A stretch of 64,000 bases of DNA from Drosophila persimilis (lineage: Eukaryota > Arthropoda > Insecta > Diptera > Drosophilidae). The DNA lies in the NCBI RefSeq assembly GCF_003286085.1, contig NW_020825343.1, positions 310,001-374,000 of the forward strand. The letters run 5' to 3'. Each line of letters starts with the position of its first letter. Positions within the stretch are counted from its first letter, which is position 1. The position numbers and the translations under genes are program-made. Below are positions 39,885-51,183 of this stretch, in pieces. The notes under the pieces are model-generated. The model made no database searches. It was not told the origin of the DNA and was given only the letters and a program-made list of their open reading frames with translations.

Positions 39885-40127
39885 GCTCGCCAAACTGGGA
39901 GGAGGCTGTTTTTTGAATGGGAGGCTTCATCCTCCACCACAAATCAAGAGAGAGAACCCAACCTCACGTCATGATCATCGCCGTGCTGTCAACGTAATGG
40001 AAACGGAAACAGAAATCTGCTGGAACCATTGCTGTTGCTGAGCGGAAAACCACAGGCCCCATACCACGGAAAATTGACAGAAGAAAAAAACAAGAAAGAG
40101 AGAGAGAGAAGCATAATAAAAACCGAA
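39885..40127 (+). other. 5' UTR of the four-pass protein gene, with two upstream ORFs
   Basis: The exon starts after a TATTTTTTCAG acceptor (39884). It holds uORF1 at 39917-39997 (26 codons) and uORF2 at 39997-40041 (14 codons), which share bases in a TAATG overlap. The main ATG follows at 40128. The last part of the leader is rich in AGAGAG. Confidence 0.55.
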
Positions 40128-43100
40128 ATGAAGTCTGTCATTCTATATCCATATGGACCGCTAACTGGCGGCACACGCTGCTGTCGCATGTTGCATGCCA
40201 AAAATTTGGCCATAACAAGTGCAATTTACACAATTGTAAGTATGGGGACGGGCAACAGGGCGTATGCGCAATGTGGACAAGTATATAATTATGTTCTCGT
40301 TAGTGGAGCATTCTGTCGGCACGGTGGCAGGGGGCAGAGGAAAAACAGGACGAAACAGAACGAAATCAGGCGAGAGTCCTGTTTTGTTCGCCGCTTAATT
40401 GTGGCGTAATTTATAGACAAGTGTCGTTGAGGCAAGTTTTTTCTGCAACAATTTTGAATATTGCATGGCTTACCTCAACCTCATTATGGGGCATGACAGA
40501 AGGGCATGACTCTAGCCAGAGTCAGGATACTGCTGTGCAACGGCCCTATAAAAGCGAGGGCTGTGCAGCGAGTTGTTGGTGGAGAACAGACCCGGCCAAA
40601 TGGATAGACTTGCACCCGCTTCGCATCTTCCCTCTGCCGCCTCCCATCTTGTGGCACATATAAATTACAATTACATGATGCTCGTTATGGCTTTTAATTT
40701 ATGTTAATGGCCAAATCGTGCCTCGGGGTTTTTATTTTTTCACTCATTTTTGCTTACAATGCGAGAGACAATACAGAAGGAAGGAATATAATGCAATGCA
40801 AGTTGTGGGGTGCGCCAACAATAGACACATTATATCCATTGCAATGCCCTTGCGGGGAAAGTAAATTAGTTTTTGTTTAAGCAGCGAGAGAGAGAGACAG
40901 CCTGAGAGAGAGCTTAAGTGTTTGGCTTCAGCAATTAGTGCCACATTTTATGGCAGGAGCTATTGTGCACGGGCAAGAGCAGGAGCGCCTTCCCTCTCTA
41001 GCCATCTATCTATCTACGAGTATCTATCTATTTATCCGGCAAGTAAGTAAGCGTTACGTGTTTAGCATAAGCCCGGATTGTGAACTATGGGGGGCACCAT
41101 CTGAGAGTGCAGTCACGACACATAATGAATGTATCTTGAAAGCACTCCATTTTGCATTCTCTCTCTCTCGCCTTGCTCTCACCCTTGTGCAGGAAAACCC
41201 AGCCAACACGAAAGCATTTTCCCGGATTAATTAGCCACACAAGTCCCAAAACCCCGCAGCCACCTCACAGACCCTCTCAAAATCAAATTGAGTTCAGACC
41301 CGTTTAAAAGTAAAAACGTGTTGTGTAAAAAAGAGTAAAAAGGCAGGGCACGATATAGATGTTTTAGATGTTGATGACCCATTAACATATTTGTATGCGG
41401 GCGCACACTGCGTGTACTTTATTCATATTATTATTATTTTTTTATTCGTTATTATTCTCATTCGTTTAATTGTATTTCTATACCTTTTTTACTTAGAATA
41501 TATCACTCCTGATTGTGCTAATCTACTCGTGGCGCATCAACGTCAATATGCACAAGTCGTCCGACCTGCAGGATGTCTACTACGGTAAGGCTCCAAGTTG
41601 CCCTAAATATTTTAATTGGTAATCAAATACATACACATACATTGCCTCTCGGATGTGGCCCAAAGTGATAATAAACCCATAAGCTGGAAACTGTGGCAGT
41701 ACACACATAAAACATAAAGTCATTTTAATAAATTAATTGCAGATGAGGCCACCAGTCGTCCACAAAGCACTAATAATAATTTTATAATTTGATGAAATTT
41801 AAAGCATCTTTTAAAAAGAATTTCTTGTAATTTTAAACCAATGAAAAACCCATTTATTTCCATTTAACTCTCAGTGTCTATTGTTAGCCTTGATTTAACT
41901 GAAATTCGTTTTTGTTTACTTTGCAGGTGTACAAATAGCATATTTTGCCATAATTGGCACACAAATATCCATGATATTGCTAAGCATTGTATTGATCTTT
42001 GGCATTTGTCGGGTGAGTGCTCTGTTCTTGTTTGATTAAAGGTTTTGTTGTTGTACCAATTTTACAATACATGTCTCTGGCCCCCACACATGACACACAC
42101 CCATTTCTCTGGCATACAAAAAATCGAACAGCATCAAGTCAAATATGTGAAAATTATGCACATTGTGCCCCTATCCGAGTGTGTGTGCCAAGGAAATGTT
42201 TACTCAGTTAGCAAACAAAGCGCACATTCAAATGTAAATTACACAAAAGCGTTCCATTTTTGGGAACGTACTCGTAGCATATGACATGCGTCCATGCTCA
42301 ACCACCACACAAATTTCGAAATAAAACGTTTGACATGCCATACAAGAAACGAAAAATATATACCCTTGAAGCAATTCTCGTAAATATTGGGAACATTTAT
42401 GAAAAGTAATAAAACATTTATAAGCTATAACTATTTCAAGCAGGGATCGTAGGTATTATATTTGTATAATACAAAATTTGCTTGTAAAAACTAATTTCAT
42501 AACAAAAATAAAATAGCTTAAAATAAAAGTTCATAATACAAATAATTTTTGCAATTTAAAAAATAAAAATTAAAAATTGGTTTTGTTTATAAAAAAAATT
42601 ATATTCAAAAATTAATTATGAACGGCTAGGTCTATCAAAAAGATTTTTTTGTATATATTTATGAAGCCCATCAAAAAGTTAGATATTTTTATATTTATTT
42701 AGTTTCAAAAAATTAATTTTACTTTAGATTCTCACGATATATTGCATCTCAAGTCCGATATTAATGCGATATTTCAGGCAGAAAATTCTCTAACCTAACG
42801 CTTGTCGAGGGCATCGCTGGAATATAACATTTCCTAGGGCCACACCAGCAAACCCCCCAAAATGCCATTGACAGCGGCATGAAAATGTAGACAATTTGTC
42901 ACACAATTGGGAGCCACCGAAACGGCTAAAATGGGTACGGGAATGGGAATCCCTGCCTGGACGGACTGAGCACTAGGCTGAATGGAGCCCAAGAGCTGAG
43001 TGGCGGAGTGGTGGGGCCAGAACACCCGTTGACTGGCGGCGACACATGACAAAGATTACACAACCCCCGAAAACTGTTTGGGTTTTGTTGTCGCCGCGCA

Positions 43101-46100
43101 ATTGCGAGGGCCAACATTTTGTGGAATTTTTTAATTTCGGCTCTGATAGCCGAAAAACAAGAGCACGGTTTCGCTCCTAAATGTTATGGATACTATTTCC
43201 AAATGCGAGTGCCAGACGTACTTGTGTATGGCTACATGGAGCCCTGTATTGGTGAAATTAATTGCAGTTTGCTTTTAGGCGCCGAAGCCTTAGTGCCAGA
43301 TCTGAGAGTCGGTCAGAGTGCTGGCCTATGGTCCATTAAATAATGCATAGGGCATTGGTCCTTAATTAGGCTAAACGAGTATTTGGACAGCAAATGTGTG
43401 AGGGCGTTGCGGCTAAGAGGCTGTTGCCAGGGCTTAGAGCTTAGAGCTTATATAATACAACAACATGTAAGGGAAATTATTTAGCATACCTCCAGGAATC
43501 GGACACAAAAGTCCCAATAATTACATGTTTTCAAAGGCACTCCGTTTTCGAATTATTTTTGGGCATAAAAACCATGTACAAATTTAAATATTCATCTCAA
43601 TTTATGGACGTACCCTTTAAGTGAATAAAAGAGAATTATTTTTCATAAAATTTGTTACATTCAAAACGGTTATTGAATTATGTTATGTTTATGCGTGAAC
43701 TGCAGAACAAAATTCTATAACTGAGGGATATATTGTAATAATATCCATATTAAAATGTTGGCTTCTGGCAAAAAATTCTATGGGCCGAAAAACAAAATAA
43801 AAAAAAAGGTGACATGCAAAACGTTGCGGCCAAAAAACTGTCAGCAACCGCTGCACATCAAATTTCGTTTAAGGGAAAATTTTTAAAAATTTGTGGCACG
43901 CGAAAAAAGGAGCAACAAAAAAATCCAATCATGGGTTTTACCACCATGGCAAGATAAATTACACCGCACTCTAGAGCACCCCCACCCCTAGCCACACTGC
44001 ACTCCCCATTGCACCCACTCAGTGGCATATTTTATAGTATAGCCATGAAATCAATACCCTCGATTCTATACAGGTGCCATCGTACTCTGTGTGCGGGGCT
44101 GCTCCTTTTTACTGTATTTTCTAATAGCGGAATTGTTTTCCCCTCTTCTTGAATTCCTGCAGGAGAACCCCGGATTAATTGTACCCTGGATAATTGGCTA
44201 TATAACGTTTATGGCCTTGGAAGCTGTGGCCATGGTCTACTCAAATGTTCTACGCGATCATGTTAATAAGGTGAGTGGCAGCGTTCTCTGTCTCTAGAGA
44301 GAGGCATACCTGTGGGGGGTTGGCCAGAGAGTGTTTTTAATGCATATTTAAGATGTTTTCATTTCGATATTCTGTTCGGTAACCATTTGTTTAATGAAAA
44401 GCATCTCGCTACGGCAAAGGATTTCAGCCACACTTGCTTGGGGTTCCTTGTTGTGCGAGTGTGAGTGCGAGTTCTTGGCGCCTGGCATAAATCAATTGGA
44501 ATCAACAACAAAAGCAAAGAAATAAATTAGAAAAAAGCCTCCAGGCGACAGCAGCAGCAGCCACAGCCACAACAACAACAACAATCAAACCGAATCCGTT
44601 ACATATGTAAAAAAGTTTCCAGTTTCCTTTATGCAAAGACCAAACAAAAGGATACGACAGACAGACAGACACAAACACACGCCGCGTATACGTATTCACA
44701 GTACTCGTAGATACATGTATATGTAGATGTAGGTTATGGTCGGAAATGGGCGACAGTTGGATGCACGGCTGGTGTAAAACAGTGAGTGGAGATTGAAAAG
44801 CAAAAATAAAAGCAATGTGCAAGCAACAGGCTGGGCATCGAAGGGCGGAACACGGATGCCGCTCGGAGGAAGATAGGAAGAGTTCCTGTAACAAAGATTA
44901 AGAAAGGGGACAGAAAAAGTACTATGCCTTCACTCCGAGAAAAATGGCAATACAAATATATTTATATTAAATATTCGGTTTCAGAATTCACTTTGATTTA
45001 AACATAAATGTAGTCACGAGACAAAAATTTCTATTTAATAGAGAGATATTTCATTTGTAGGAAATATATTCAATCTAAATAAAATATTTTTATATTAATC
45101 TGAAAACGTATAATCTATTGCCAAAAATATTGAAATCTAAATGTAAATATTCGAGTCTCAGGGCGTTTTTTTCTCTGTGTGTTTTTATGGCAATAAATTG
45201 TATAAATTCCAAAGGAAATTCCTAAATCACACCTAAAAGGAACCCGCCCAAAACCATGCAAGTTAGCTCCTCATTCGTCTCGCTTTTTCTCTCATCCATG
45301 ACTTGAAGCCTCAGGCGGCACACTCGCTTTGATAGTTTGTTCCTCTTGACTCGGCGACTCCTTTATTCAAGCAATTCAGCCACAGCCACTGCCAAAGTGC
45401 CTTCTTCTAACAAATGAAGCGTAGAGAGCTCGAGTCCCACACACAAGAGGGACCCCCTGCCACGCAACTACACACACACACAGTCAGAACAAGCGACAAA
45501 GTCAAAGCGGCACAAAGCTGGGGGTTACTTGGGTGTTAGAGCTAGGAGGATAGAAGGATGGATGGCTGCCTGGCTGGCTGGTTGGCTGGATGGATGGTTA
45601 AGGGACCTGAAACCCACACCCACACAGACAGCACCCCTCCAAAAAACTCAGCCAAACGTATCCACACATCTGCTATGTAGATCTTGTCCGTCTCCCACAT
45701 ATGCAATGAGTTGGGGCATTTTTCTGCACCATTTTCCTTTAGTATTTTTACATTTGTCTATGTCGCCTGGCATTTGTATTTTTTGTCCTGTTTGTTTGTT
45801 TTTGTTCTGCGTTCTTTCTATTGCGAACGTGTCCTGCTTTTTGGATTGTATTTGTTTTGTTTTTCACCTAACCCCCCACCCCCCTCAGCCCCACAGCCCA
45901 ACTCCACCGGGGGCGGCTGGAAAAGTTGTTGGAAAATTGTCACCTCATGCATAATTTATTGCAATTCTGAAGGTAAAAATTCACATTTCTCTCTTTGGGC
46001 CGGCCGCCCCCCTCCCCCCAAAAAAGTTGAATGGAGGCGCAGCGTGGGATTTGCTAATTTGTTGTTTGGAATTTTGGTCCAAAATTTCAAAATAATTCCA

Positions 46101-48086
46101 GTCCAGCGTTTGGGAACACTTTAAGGGCTTCCTACTAAATCTTGCATACGAAAAGTAATATTTAATTACGGAGCATTCAATTCAACCGATCCGCTCCTGT
46201 CCTGAGCAAAACTTTTCAGTTGCTTGCACGGAAAAACTTTTTCCTTCCAAATTGCTTTTGAAAACAGAAGTTTTGTTTAGCTTTAGGTTGGGCTTTGGAT
46301 TTTTGCTTTCGTAAAAACTAAATTATGTATTTGCAATTCATAACAAAATATTCTTTCATTTGCAGCAATTCGATGCCATGTGCAAGGCGGAGGTGGCCTT
46401 CTTCATAGCACGAGCTCTAATCAATGTAAGTAAGCAGATAGCTAATCGTTTTCCAAATAGTATATTTAATAGGGAAATACAAACCAGCTTATCCTAGCTT
46501 TAATTTAAAGAGAGAATCTAGTAGAGCCACATCGAATGCACACATGGCCTGATACACATTTCCAGTTTTACCTAGATTAACCAATATAATAATGACAGTT
46601 TTGGCAGACTTTTGCAAACACCATAAGCTGCCAAACGCAATGCACAAATATGGTAATGGATAGAGAGCCAGATACCACTGAAAATGCTTATTCAGATTGT
46701 GGAGATCTACAGACTTACCATCAATGCAGCGTAGACACCGAGAATCCAAGATCCACTCGCTATAAATCGATGGGTACAAAAACTAAATAAGCTGCGATTA
46801 TTCCATAGCATACCATCCAATAATGTAGGGAACACAAATATCATAGCCGCTCGATATAGAATTGGAGGCCCAAGTGCCACTTCGTTCCAAGGGCCAACAG
46901 AGCCCAGAGTTCTCATGGAAACTTAGGCCTACCCATCACTCAAACCGAATGGCCTGACAATCGAGGCGCTAATTACCTTGTCCAGGACTTGATCAATATA
47001 TGTAATAAATAATTGAATTACGAGTACAAGCCAAATCCATTAGGTCCCTTGAGCTCCATAAAAATGTTTGCTTTTCTATGTGTATGAGTATCTGTATCTG
47101 TATAATGGCCTTTGAACTAATGGAAATTTACGCGCTCTCTCTTTCCTTTCTCCATTGCCATCCAAACAGGTGCTGGCCATGTGGGGTGTACTACGTTTCT
47201 ATAATTTGGTGCGCTCTGGAATTACCTGGCGAGGACCGGAGGTAAGTCAATCCATCATAAGTTAATGGATATATGGCTGCAGTGAACTGGGGACTTGTAT
47301 AACGTTTAAATATCATTTGTTCAGGGCAGTCTCTGTAACAGAGCGCCAGGGCTGTTAACAGGTTAACAGTCTGCTACCGCTACCAGTTACGGGGTACTGT
47401 TAGCGATCCACACAATCCACACGATCCACAAAAACAGCTTCTCATATAGATATTTAACGTGCTTTATCCTTTATTTTCGACAGGCCAAGACCGCCATATT
47501 CGCACCCATGTACAAGAGCGTGAGCACACGCAGCGGCAAGTCCCACCACAGTAAACGTCACTCCAAGAGGCGACACAGCATGGAGGCGGGCGCCGGATGC
47601 TGTGCCATCTTTGACTTTGACTTCGACTACGATGACGACGACGACGATGAAGATGATGATGATGAGGCAGCCTATGGCGATGGCATGGAGACGGAGGATG
47701 ATGTGGGCTATGACTATGACGACTACTATGACTACTACGAGGACGAGGAGGAGCAGCAGCAGCAGCAGTTGGCGCTAGAGCCGCAGGACGATGCCGACTG
47801 CAGCATGCTAGGTGGCCCAAGGAAGACGCGGTCGCGTTCGCGACCCCGATCCCGTCCCCGTTCGGCTGTGGTCAAGGTGAAGGGCCAGCGCAGCGGAGGT
47901 CGTCGCACCAACAACAACATACGCAGCGTGCTGATCAACAAGCGGCACAACAAGTACAAAATCGCCCGACCCCAAACCCAGCTGGAGGTCATCAACGAGT
48001 CCGAGCGGAGTGCGGGCAGTGGCAGCGATGAGAACGACTCTCTGCTTGTGGCCTATGACAGCAGCTCGTCGCTGGCGTCGGTTTGA
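40128..48086 (+). CDS. Four-pass membrane protein with acidic cytoplasmic-type tail
   Basis: Seven coding exons (40128-40235, 41497-41584, 41927-42012, 44163-44270, 46366-46425, 47170-47241, 47484-48086) join in phase with GTRAGT-type donors and CAG or TAG acceptors, and give 374 aa to the first stop. About four membrane segments lie at residues 27-49, 67-92, 99-121 and 139-162. After ITWRGPEAKTAIFAPMYK comes a His/Lys/Arg patch (192-205), an Asp/Glu/Tyr-rich run (218-264), a Gln run, RSRSRPRSRPR, and a Ser-rich end. The topology, the early CCR motif and the ENPGLIVPW loop recall insect DUF4728 (pasiflora-like) four-pass proteins, some of which act at septate junctions; that is a resemblance, not a proven assignment. 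The first stop is TGA followed by C, and the frame continues (next entry). The ATG at 40128 has a good context; the frame is open upstream without another ATG. Confidence 0.88.
40236..41496 (+). other. Intron 1 of the four-pass gene
   Basis: Bounded by ATT/GTAAGT and ACTTAG. No nested gene is seen. It contains AG-rich and TATC-repeat simple sequence near 40880-41030. Confidence 0.7.
42013..44162 (+). other. Intron 3 of the four-pass gene
   Basis: Bounded by CGG/GTGAGT and CCTGCAG. It has a very AT-rich core (42440-42720). A plus-strand frame of 74 codons at 43119 shows no gene-like features. Confidence 0.7.
44271..46365 (+). other. Intron 4 of the four-pass gene
   Basis: Bounded by AAG/GTGAGT and TTTGCAG. 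Contains a CAG/CAA run (44550-44585), GACA repeats near 44657, and T/C-rich DNA. No nested gene is seen. Confidence 0.7.
46489..46916 (-). CDS. Possible nested membrane-protein gene in intron 5 (uncertain)
   Basis: Within intron 5 the minus strand carries an ATG at 46916 and membrane-like peptides. Three segments join in phase: 46814-46916, 46719-46759 and 46489-46677, about 110 aa. The second junction has a perfect GTAAGT donor and a TTTTCAG acceptor, but that intron would be only 41 bp; the first would be 54 bp, is a multiple of three and has no stop, so it could be retained. Hydrophobic stretches include ILYRAAMIFVFPTLL, WILGVYAALM joined to WYLALYPLPYLCIAFG, and TVIIILVNLG. I recognise no family. 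It may be a small fast-evolving gene, a decayed copy of one, or chance. Confidence 0.25.
47318..47430 (+). repeat. Dispersed short element, copy 1 (intron 6)
   Basis: Begins TGTTCAGGGCAG, carries TAACAG, GTTAACAG, CAGTTAC and ACTGTTAGC words, and ends ACGATCCACA. The same words recur in the same order at 54302-54438. It is either a duplicated or transposed fragment or a shared regulatory module; the AACNGTT-like words resemble Myb-type sites. Confidence 0.6.
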
Positions 48087-48407
48087 CATTGGCCGCCGCC
48101 ATGCGAACCCGGATCCGGACCTGGAACTGCAGCCGATGGGCGCAGGAATAGCCTCAGTGACTCCGAACCCAGCAGCGGCAGCGGCAGCGGGAGCAGCAGC
48201 AGCAGCGACGACGACGACGACGGCGATCCTGACGAGGGCCAGTATCTGGAATGTGAGTGGACGAAGGGCGTCCGCTTCCCTGGTAAATGTGGTGGTCAGC
48301 GTCAGCGCCGACGTTCACTGCGACGCGTCTACTGCGCTGTGAATCTAACCATAATGGGTCTCCTGGTGGCAGTGGAGATCTATGCCCAGATAGCGATATT
48401 CCTGTAG
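48087..48407 (+). CDS. In-frame C-terminal extension after TGA (read-through candidate)
   Basis: Directly after the TGA at 48084-48086 the same frame stays open for 106 codons to TAG at 48405-48407. The peptide continues the style of the tail: Ser/Gly-rich with a five-Asp run, then GQYLECEWTKGVRFPGKCGG, a basic QRQRRRSLRR patch, and a final hydrophobic segment NLTIMGLLVAVEIYAQIAIF that could be a fifth membrane pass or anchor. The only ATG in this frame is close to the end, so independent AUG initiation would miss most of it. The stop context UGA-C is the leakiest known in flies. I found no well-formed splice that removes the TGA and keeps this frame. Alternatives are a recent nonsense mutation or a sequencing error. 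Confidence 0.6.
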   Translation, partial: HWPPPCEPGSGPGTAADGRRNSLSDSEPSSGSGSGSSSSSDDDDDGDPDEGQYLECEWTKGVRFPGKCGGQRQRRRSLRRVYCAVNLTIMGLLVAVEIYAQIAIFL

Positions 48408-49330
48408 ATCAACAAAAACAGAGAAAAAGTGATCAAAGGATTGAGAAGAGTTGAGAAGGGACCTTCATAGCAGATTTCCCTTGGAGGGGCGGTATTTTTT
48501 TGAAGGATACCATATAGATTCAGAGGAATCTGTGTTATCCGAACAAGGCATTATTCCTGAAGGTAAGGATGGGAACGATGATAGCTTTAAATGTATATAA
48601 GTTAAAGGAACTATATCCGATTCAGCCTAATCCTATCTTACTGTTTCTCTGTGTTTTAAATTTAACCACAAACAAAATACTTCCCATACGATCAAGGCTC
48701 AAGATCTAAGAGAGAGCTTATAGCAAAAACTATAAAAATACCCAAAAGAATTGATGTAAATAAATATAACTATGTATGTATATGTTTCCAAAATAACAAT
48801 ATTATTCAAGCCAAATAGTACGATCAGAAACCAATATAATTGCGTAGATGAGAGCTCCCCAAAAAGAAAACTTACCAACATACATACATACATACATATA
48901 TGATATATCATTGTTTGTGCTCTCTACCGATCGTACCATAGATATATTTTGTACAAAGATTCCCAGATCGGGAAGGGAAGCTTTGAAAGTATTATAACAA
49001 GAATCCAAAAATAAAGTAACTGCAACAATAATAATTCATAATAATAAAGAACTTATCTGATTTAACTTCCAATTAAAGTTGGCCAATAAATGTTTAAAAA
49101 TGTTTAAGAATATGTACGGTGTATATATAGAGCTCTGCAGGAAACTCGAAAATGATATCAGAAAACAAAAACAATAATCATATCTGTAGCCGTTGTACAT
49201 ACATACATACACACATACAAACATACACATACACAAGTAATCTTAAGTACAGTTGCGCCAAAACACACACAAAAACACCTAACTAACCAATAAACGTGTA
49301 TCTGTAAACCGAAGAAAAAGAATAAACCAT
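48408..49330 (+). other. Probable 3' UTR of the four-pass gene
   Basis: AT-rich, without frames of interest, and with several candidate poly(A) signals (AATAAAG at 49010-49050, CAATAAACG near 49289, GAATAAACC near 49320) and a CATA repeat near 48888-48900 and 49197-49230. Confidence 0.5.
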
Positions 49331-49730
49331 TGATATTTGTGCAAAAACAAAAGATAGATGGAACGATTCTTCAACGGTTCAAATCAAAGGGAAACGTGAG
49401 GGGCACGTGACGTACTCTCGTACGTAGCTCTATCCCGGTAGCACTTCATTTAGTCGGCCCACTCAATGGAACTGGTCTAATCATGGCTAAGTTTTTTCGT
49501 GATTTCGCCAAACTAATTAAATGATAATGCGCGGGAAGAAGTACTCGTACCCGTAACTCGTTTAGGGCACGCGAAACACGTGAACTAATCAGTAGCATCG
49601 CCAGATTGGTACTTAAGGGTAGTAGCAGCCAGCCACACATTGGGGGACCCAAGAGACATACCAGCCCGGCGATATCTGCCCAGAAACATGACCGCAATCA
49701 GGGGAATCTAATCAGGCATCGGTGGTGGGC

Positions 49731-49765
49731 TTTAAAAGCGCCTGGGCCTGCCTTGGGCCCAGTCA
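49731..49765 (+). promoter_or_regulatory. Core promoter of endonuclease gene 1
   Basis: TTTAAAA at 49731-49737 is followed by an initiator-like GTCAGTAG with its A at 49765. The ATG at 49782 would leave a leader of about 17 nt. The matching minus-strand promoter of gene 2 is built the same way. Confidence 0.6.
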
Positions 49766-49781
49766 GTAGCGAAAGCGAATT

Positions 49782-51117
49782 ATGAAGGGTTTAGCGTTGA
49801 TTGTCTTGAGTGCTGTGATCTTGGCCTGTGGCCAGGCGAGGATCCTCCAACAGGAGAAGGATCTGTCATGGGAATTGCCTCTTCCCGTTCCCCTAAATGG
49901 AGACATCGAAGGTAGAGCCGGTAAGACTGGACAAAACACAAATGCCAAGCAGAATTACTGAGATCCATACCCCCCATTTAGCTGGATGTTCTATCAAGAT
50001 CCGTGGGTCCGAGCTGAAGGATCCTCAGCCCCTGCTTATAAAGCCGGGTACCTCCGATTTCTTTGGCTATTCTGACACCGGCGTTGTCGATGTAGAAAAG
50101 GACAAGACTATTGAGTTCCACTGCACCAGCAGCCTGGCCTCTCCCCTGTCCGGCAAGTCGGTGACGGCCAAGTGCGTGGAGGGAACCACCTTCAGGATCG
50201 GCGATAAGGACCACGATGTGTCCGACATCAAGTGCAGCTCCTGGCCAGCTTTTGTGGGCAAGAAGTCGGGATCCAGCTGCAATGGAGGCACCACTCTCAT
50301 CCGCGTGGGCTTCGAGTTGGACGGCGGCCGTTTCGCCACGGAGTACGAGGTGTGCTTCAACGAAGACGAGGAGGTCACCCGCTATGTCTACCACACTCTG
50401 GCACCCGGAAACAACTACTACGCCACGGGCGTGGATCGCATCACCTTCGGCGCTGGCGGCTACTTTGCCGGCAAGAACGTGGACAAGCTCTACACCCAGG
50501 TCACGCAGAAGGAAACCATCGACAAGGAACTGGACATGGATTCGGCCCGCTACTTTGATTCGGCCAAGAATGTGTTCTTGGCCCGTGGTCACATGGGTGC
50601 CAAGGCCGATTTTGTCTATGCTCCCGAGCAGCGTGCCACATTCCTGTTCATCAATGCCGCTCCCCAGTGGCAGACCTTCAATGCCGGCAACTGGGCTCGC
50701 GTTGAGGACGGCGTCCGCGCCTGGGTGTCCAAGGAGAAGAAGCATGTGGAGTGCTGGACCGGTGTCTGGGGTGTCACCACTCTGCCCAACAAGGATGGCA
50801 AGCAGACCGGCCTGTACTTGGCCCACGATAACAACGGCAATGGTCTGATTCCCGTGCCCAAGCTGTACTTCCGCGTGGTCATCGAGCCCTCGACCAAGAA
50901 GGGCATTGTCCTGGTCGGCGTCAACAATCCCCATCTGAGTCTGGACGAGATCAAGCGCGACTACATTCTGTGCGAGGATGTCAGTGACAGGATCAGCTGG
51001 CTCAGCTGGAAGAAGACTGACATCTCTGCCGGTTATTCCTATGCCTGCGACGTCGCCGAGTTCCGCAAGAAGGTCGATCATTTGCCACAGTTCGCTGTGA
51101 GTGGCTTGCTGGTGTAA
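49782..51117 (+). CDS. Secreted DNA/RNA non-specific endonuclease (paralogue 1)
   Basis: Two exons (49782-49920, 49982-51117) separated by a 61-bp GTAAGA/TTTAG intron encode 424 aa. Residues 1-20 (MKGLALIVLSAVILACGQAR) are a signal peptide. The endonuclease NS domain follows: ARGHMGAKADF at 247-257, with His250 as the expected general base, and PQWQTFNAGNW, which supplies the metal-binding Asn. The family motif is DRGH in Serratia nuclease and EndoG; ARGH is what insect gut double-stranded RNases usually have, as far as I recall. The expected role is extracellular digestion of RNA and DNA in gut or haemolymph. It ends 66 bp before the next ATG. Paralogue 2 lies on the opposite strand at 52483-53845. 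By position it should match D. melanogaster CG3819 or CG6839 (recalled, not verified). Confidence 0.92.
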
Positions 51118-51183
51118 TTAAATCATTCTCCCTGTCCTCCTATGATTTGTCAAAGCAGTCTATTAAATACGTCAAAACTTGTC

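Noticed and set aside
48081-48145. A splice that might remove the TGA at 48084
   Set aside because: The possible donor (GTTTGA) is poor, and the available CAG acceptors either shift the frame or create an immediate stop.
48010-48342. 110-codon plus-strand frame overlapping the end of the four-pass gene
   Set aside because: Out of frame with the gene and mostly Ala/Thr runs; the gene's own frame gives a more protein-like extension with a membrane segment.
49978-51081. 367-codon minus-strand frame opposite endonuclease gene 1
   Set aside because: Antisense shadow of a C/G-ending coding exon. The sense frame has signal peptide, splice sites and catalytic motifs, and this one has none.
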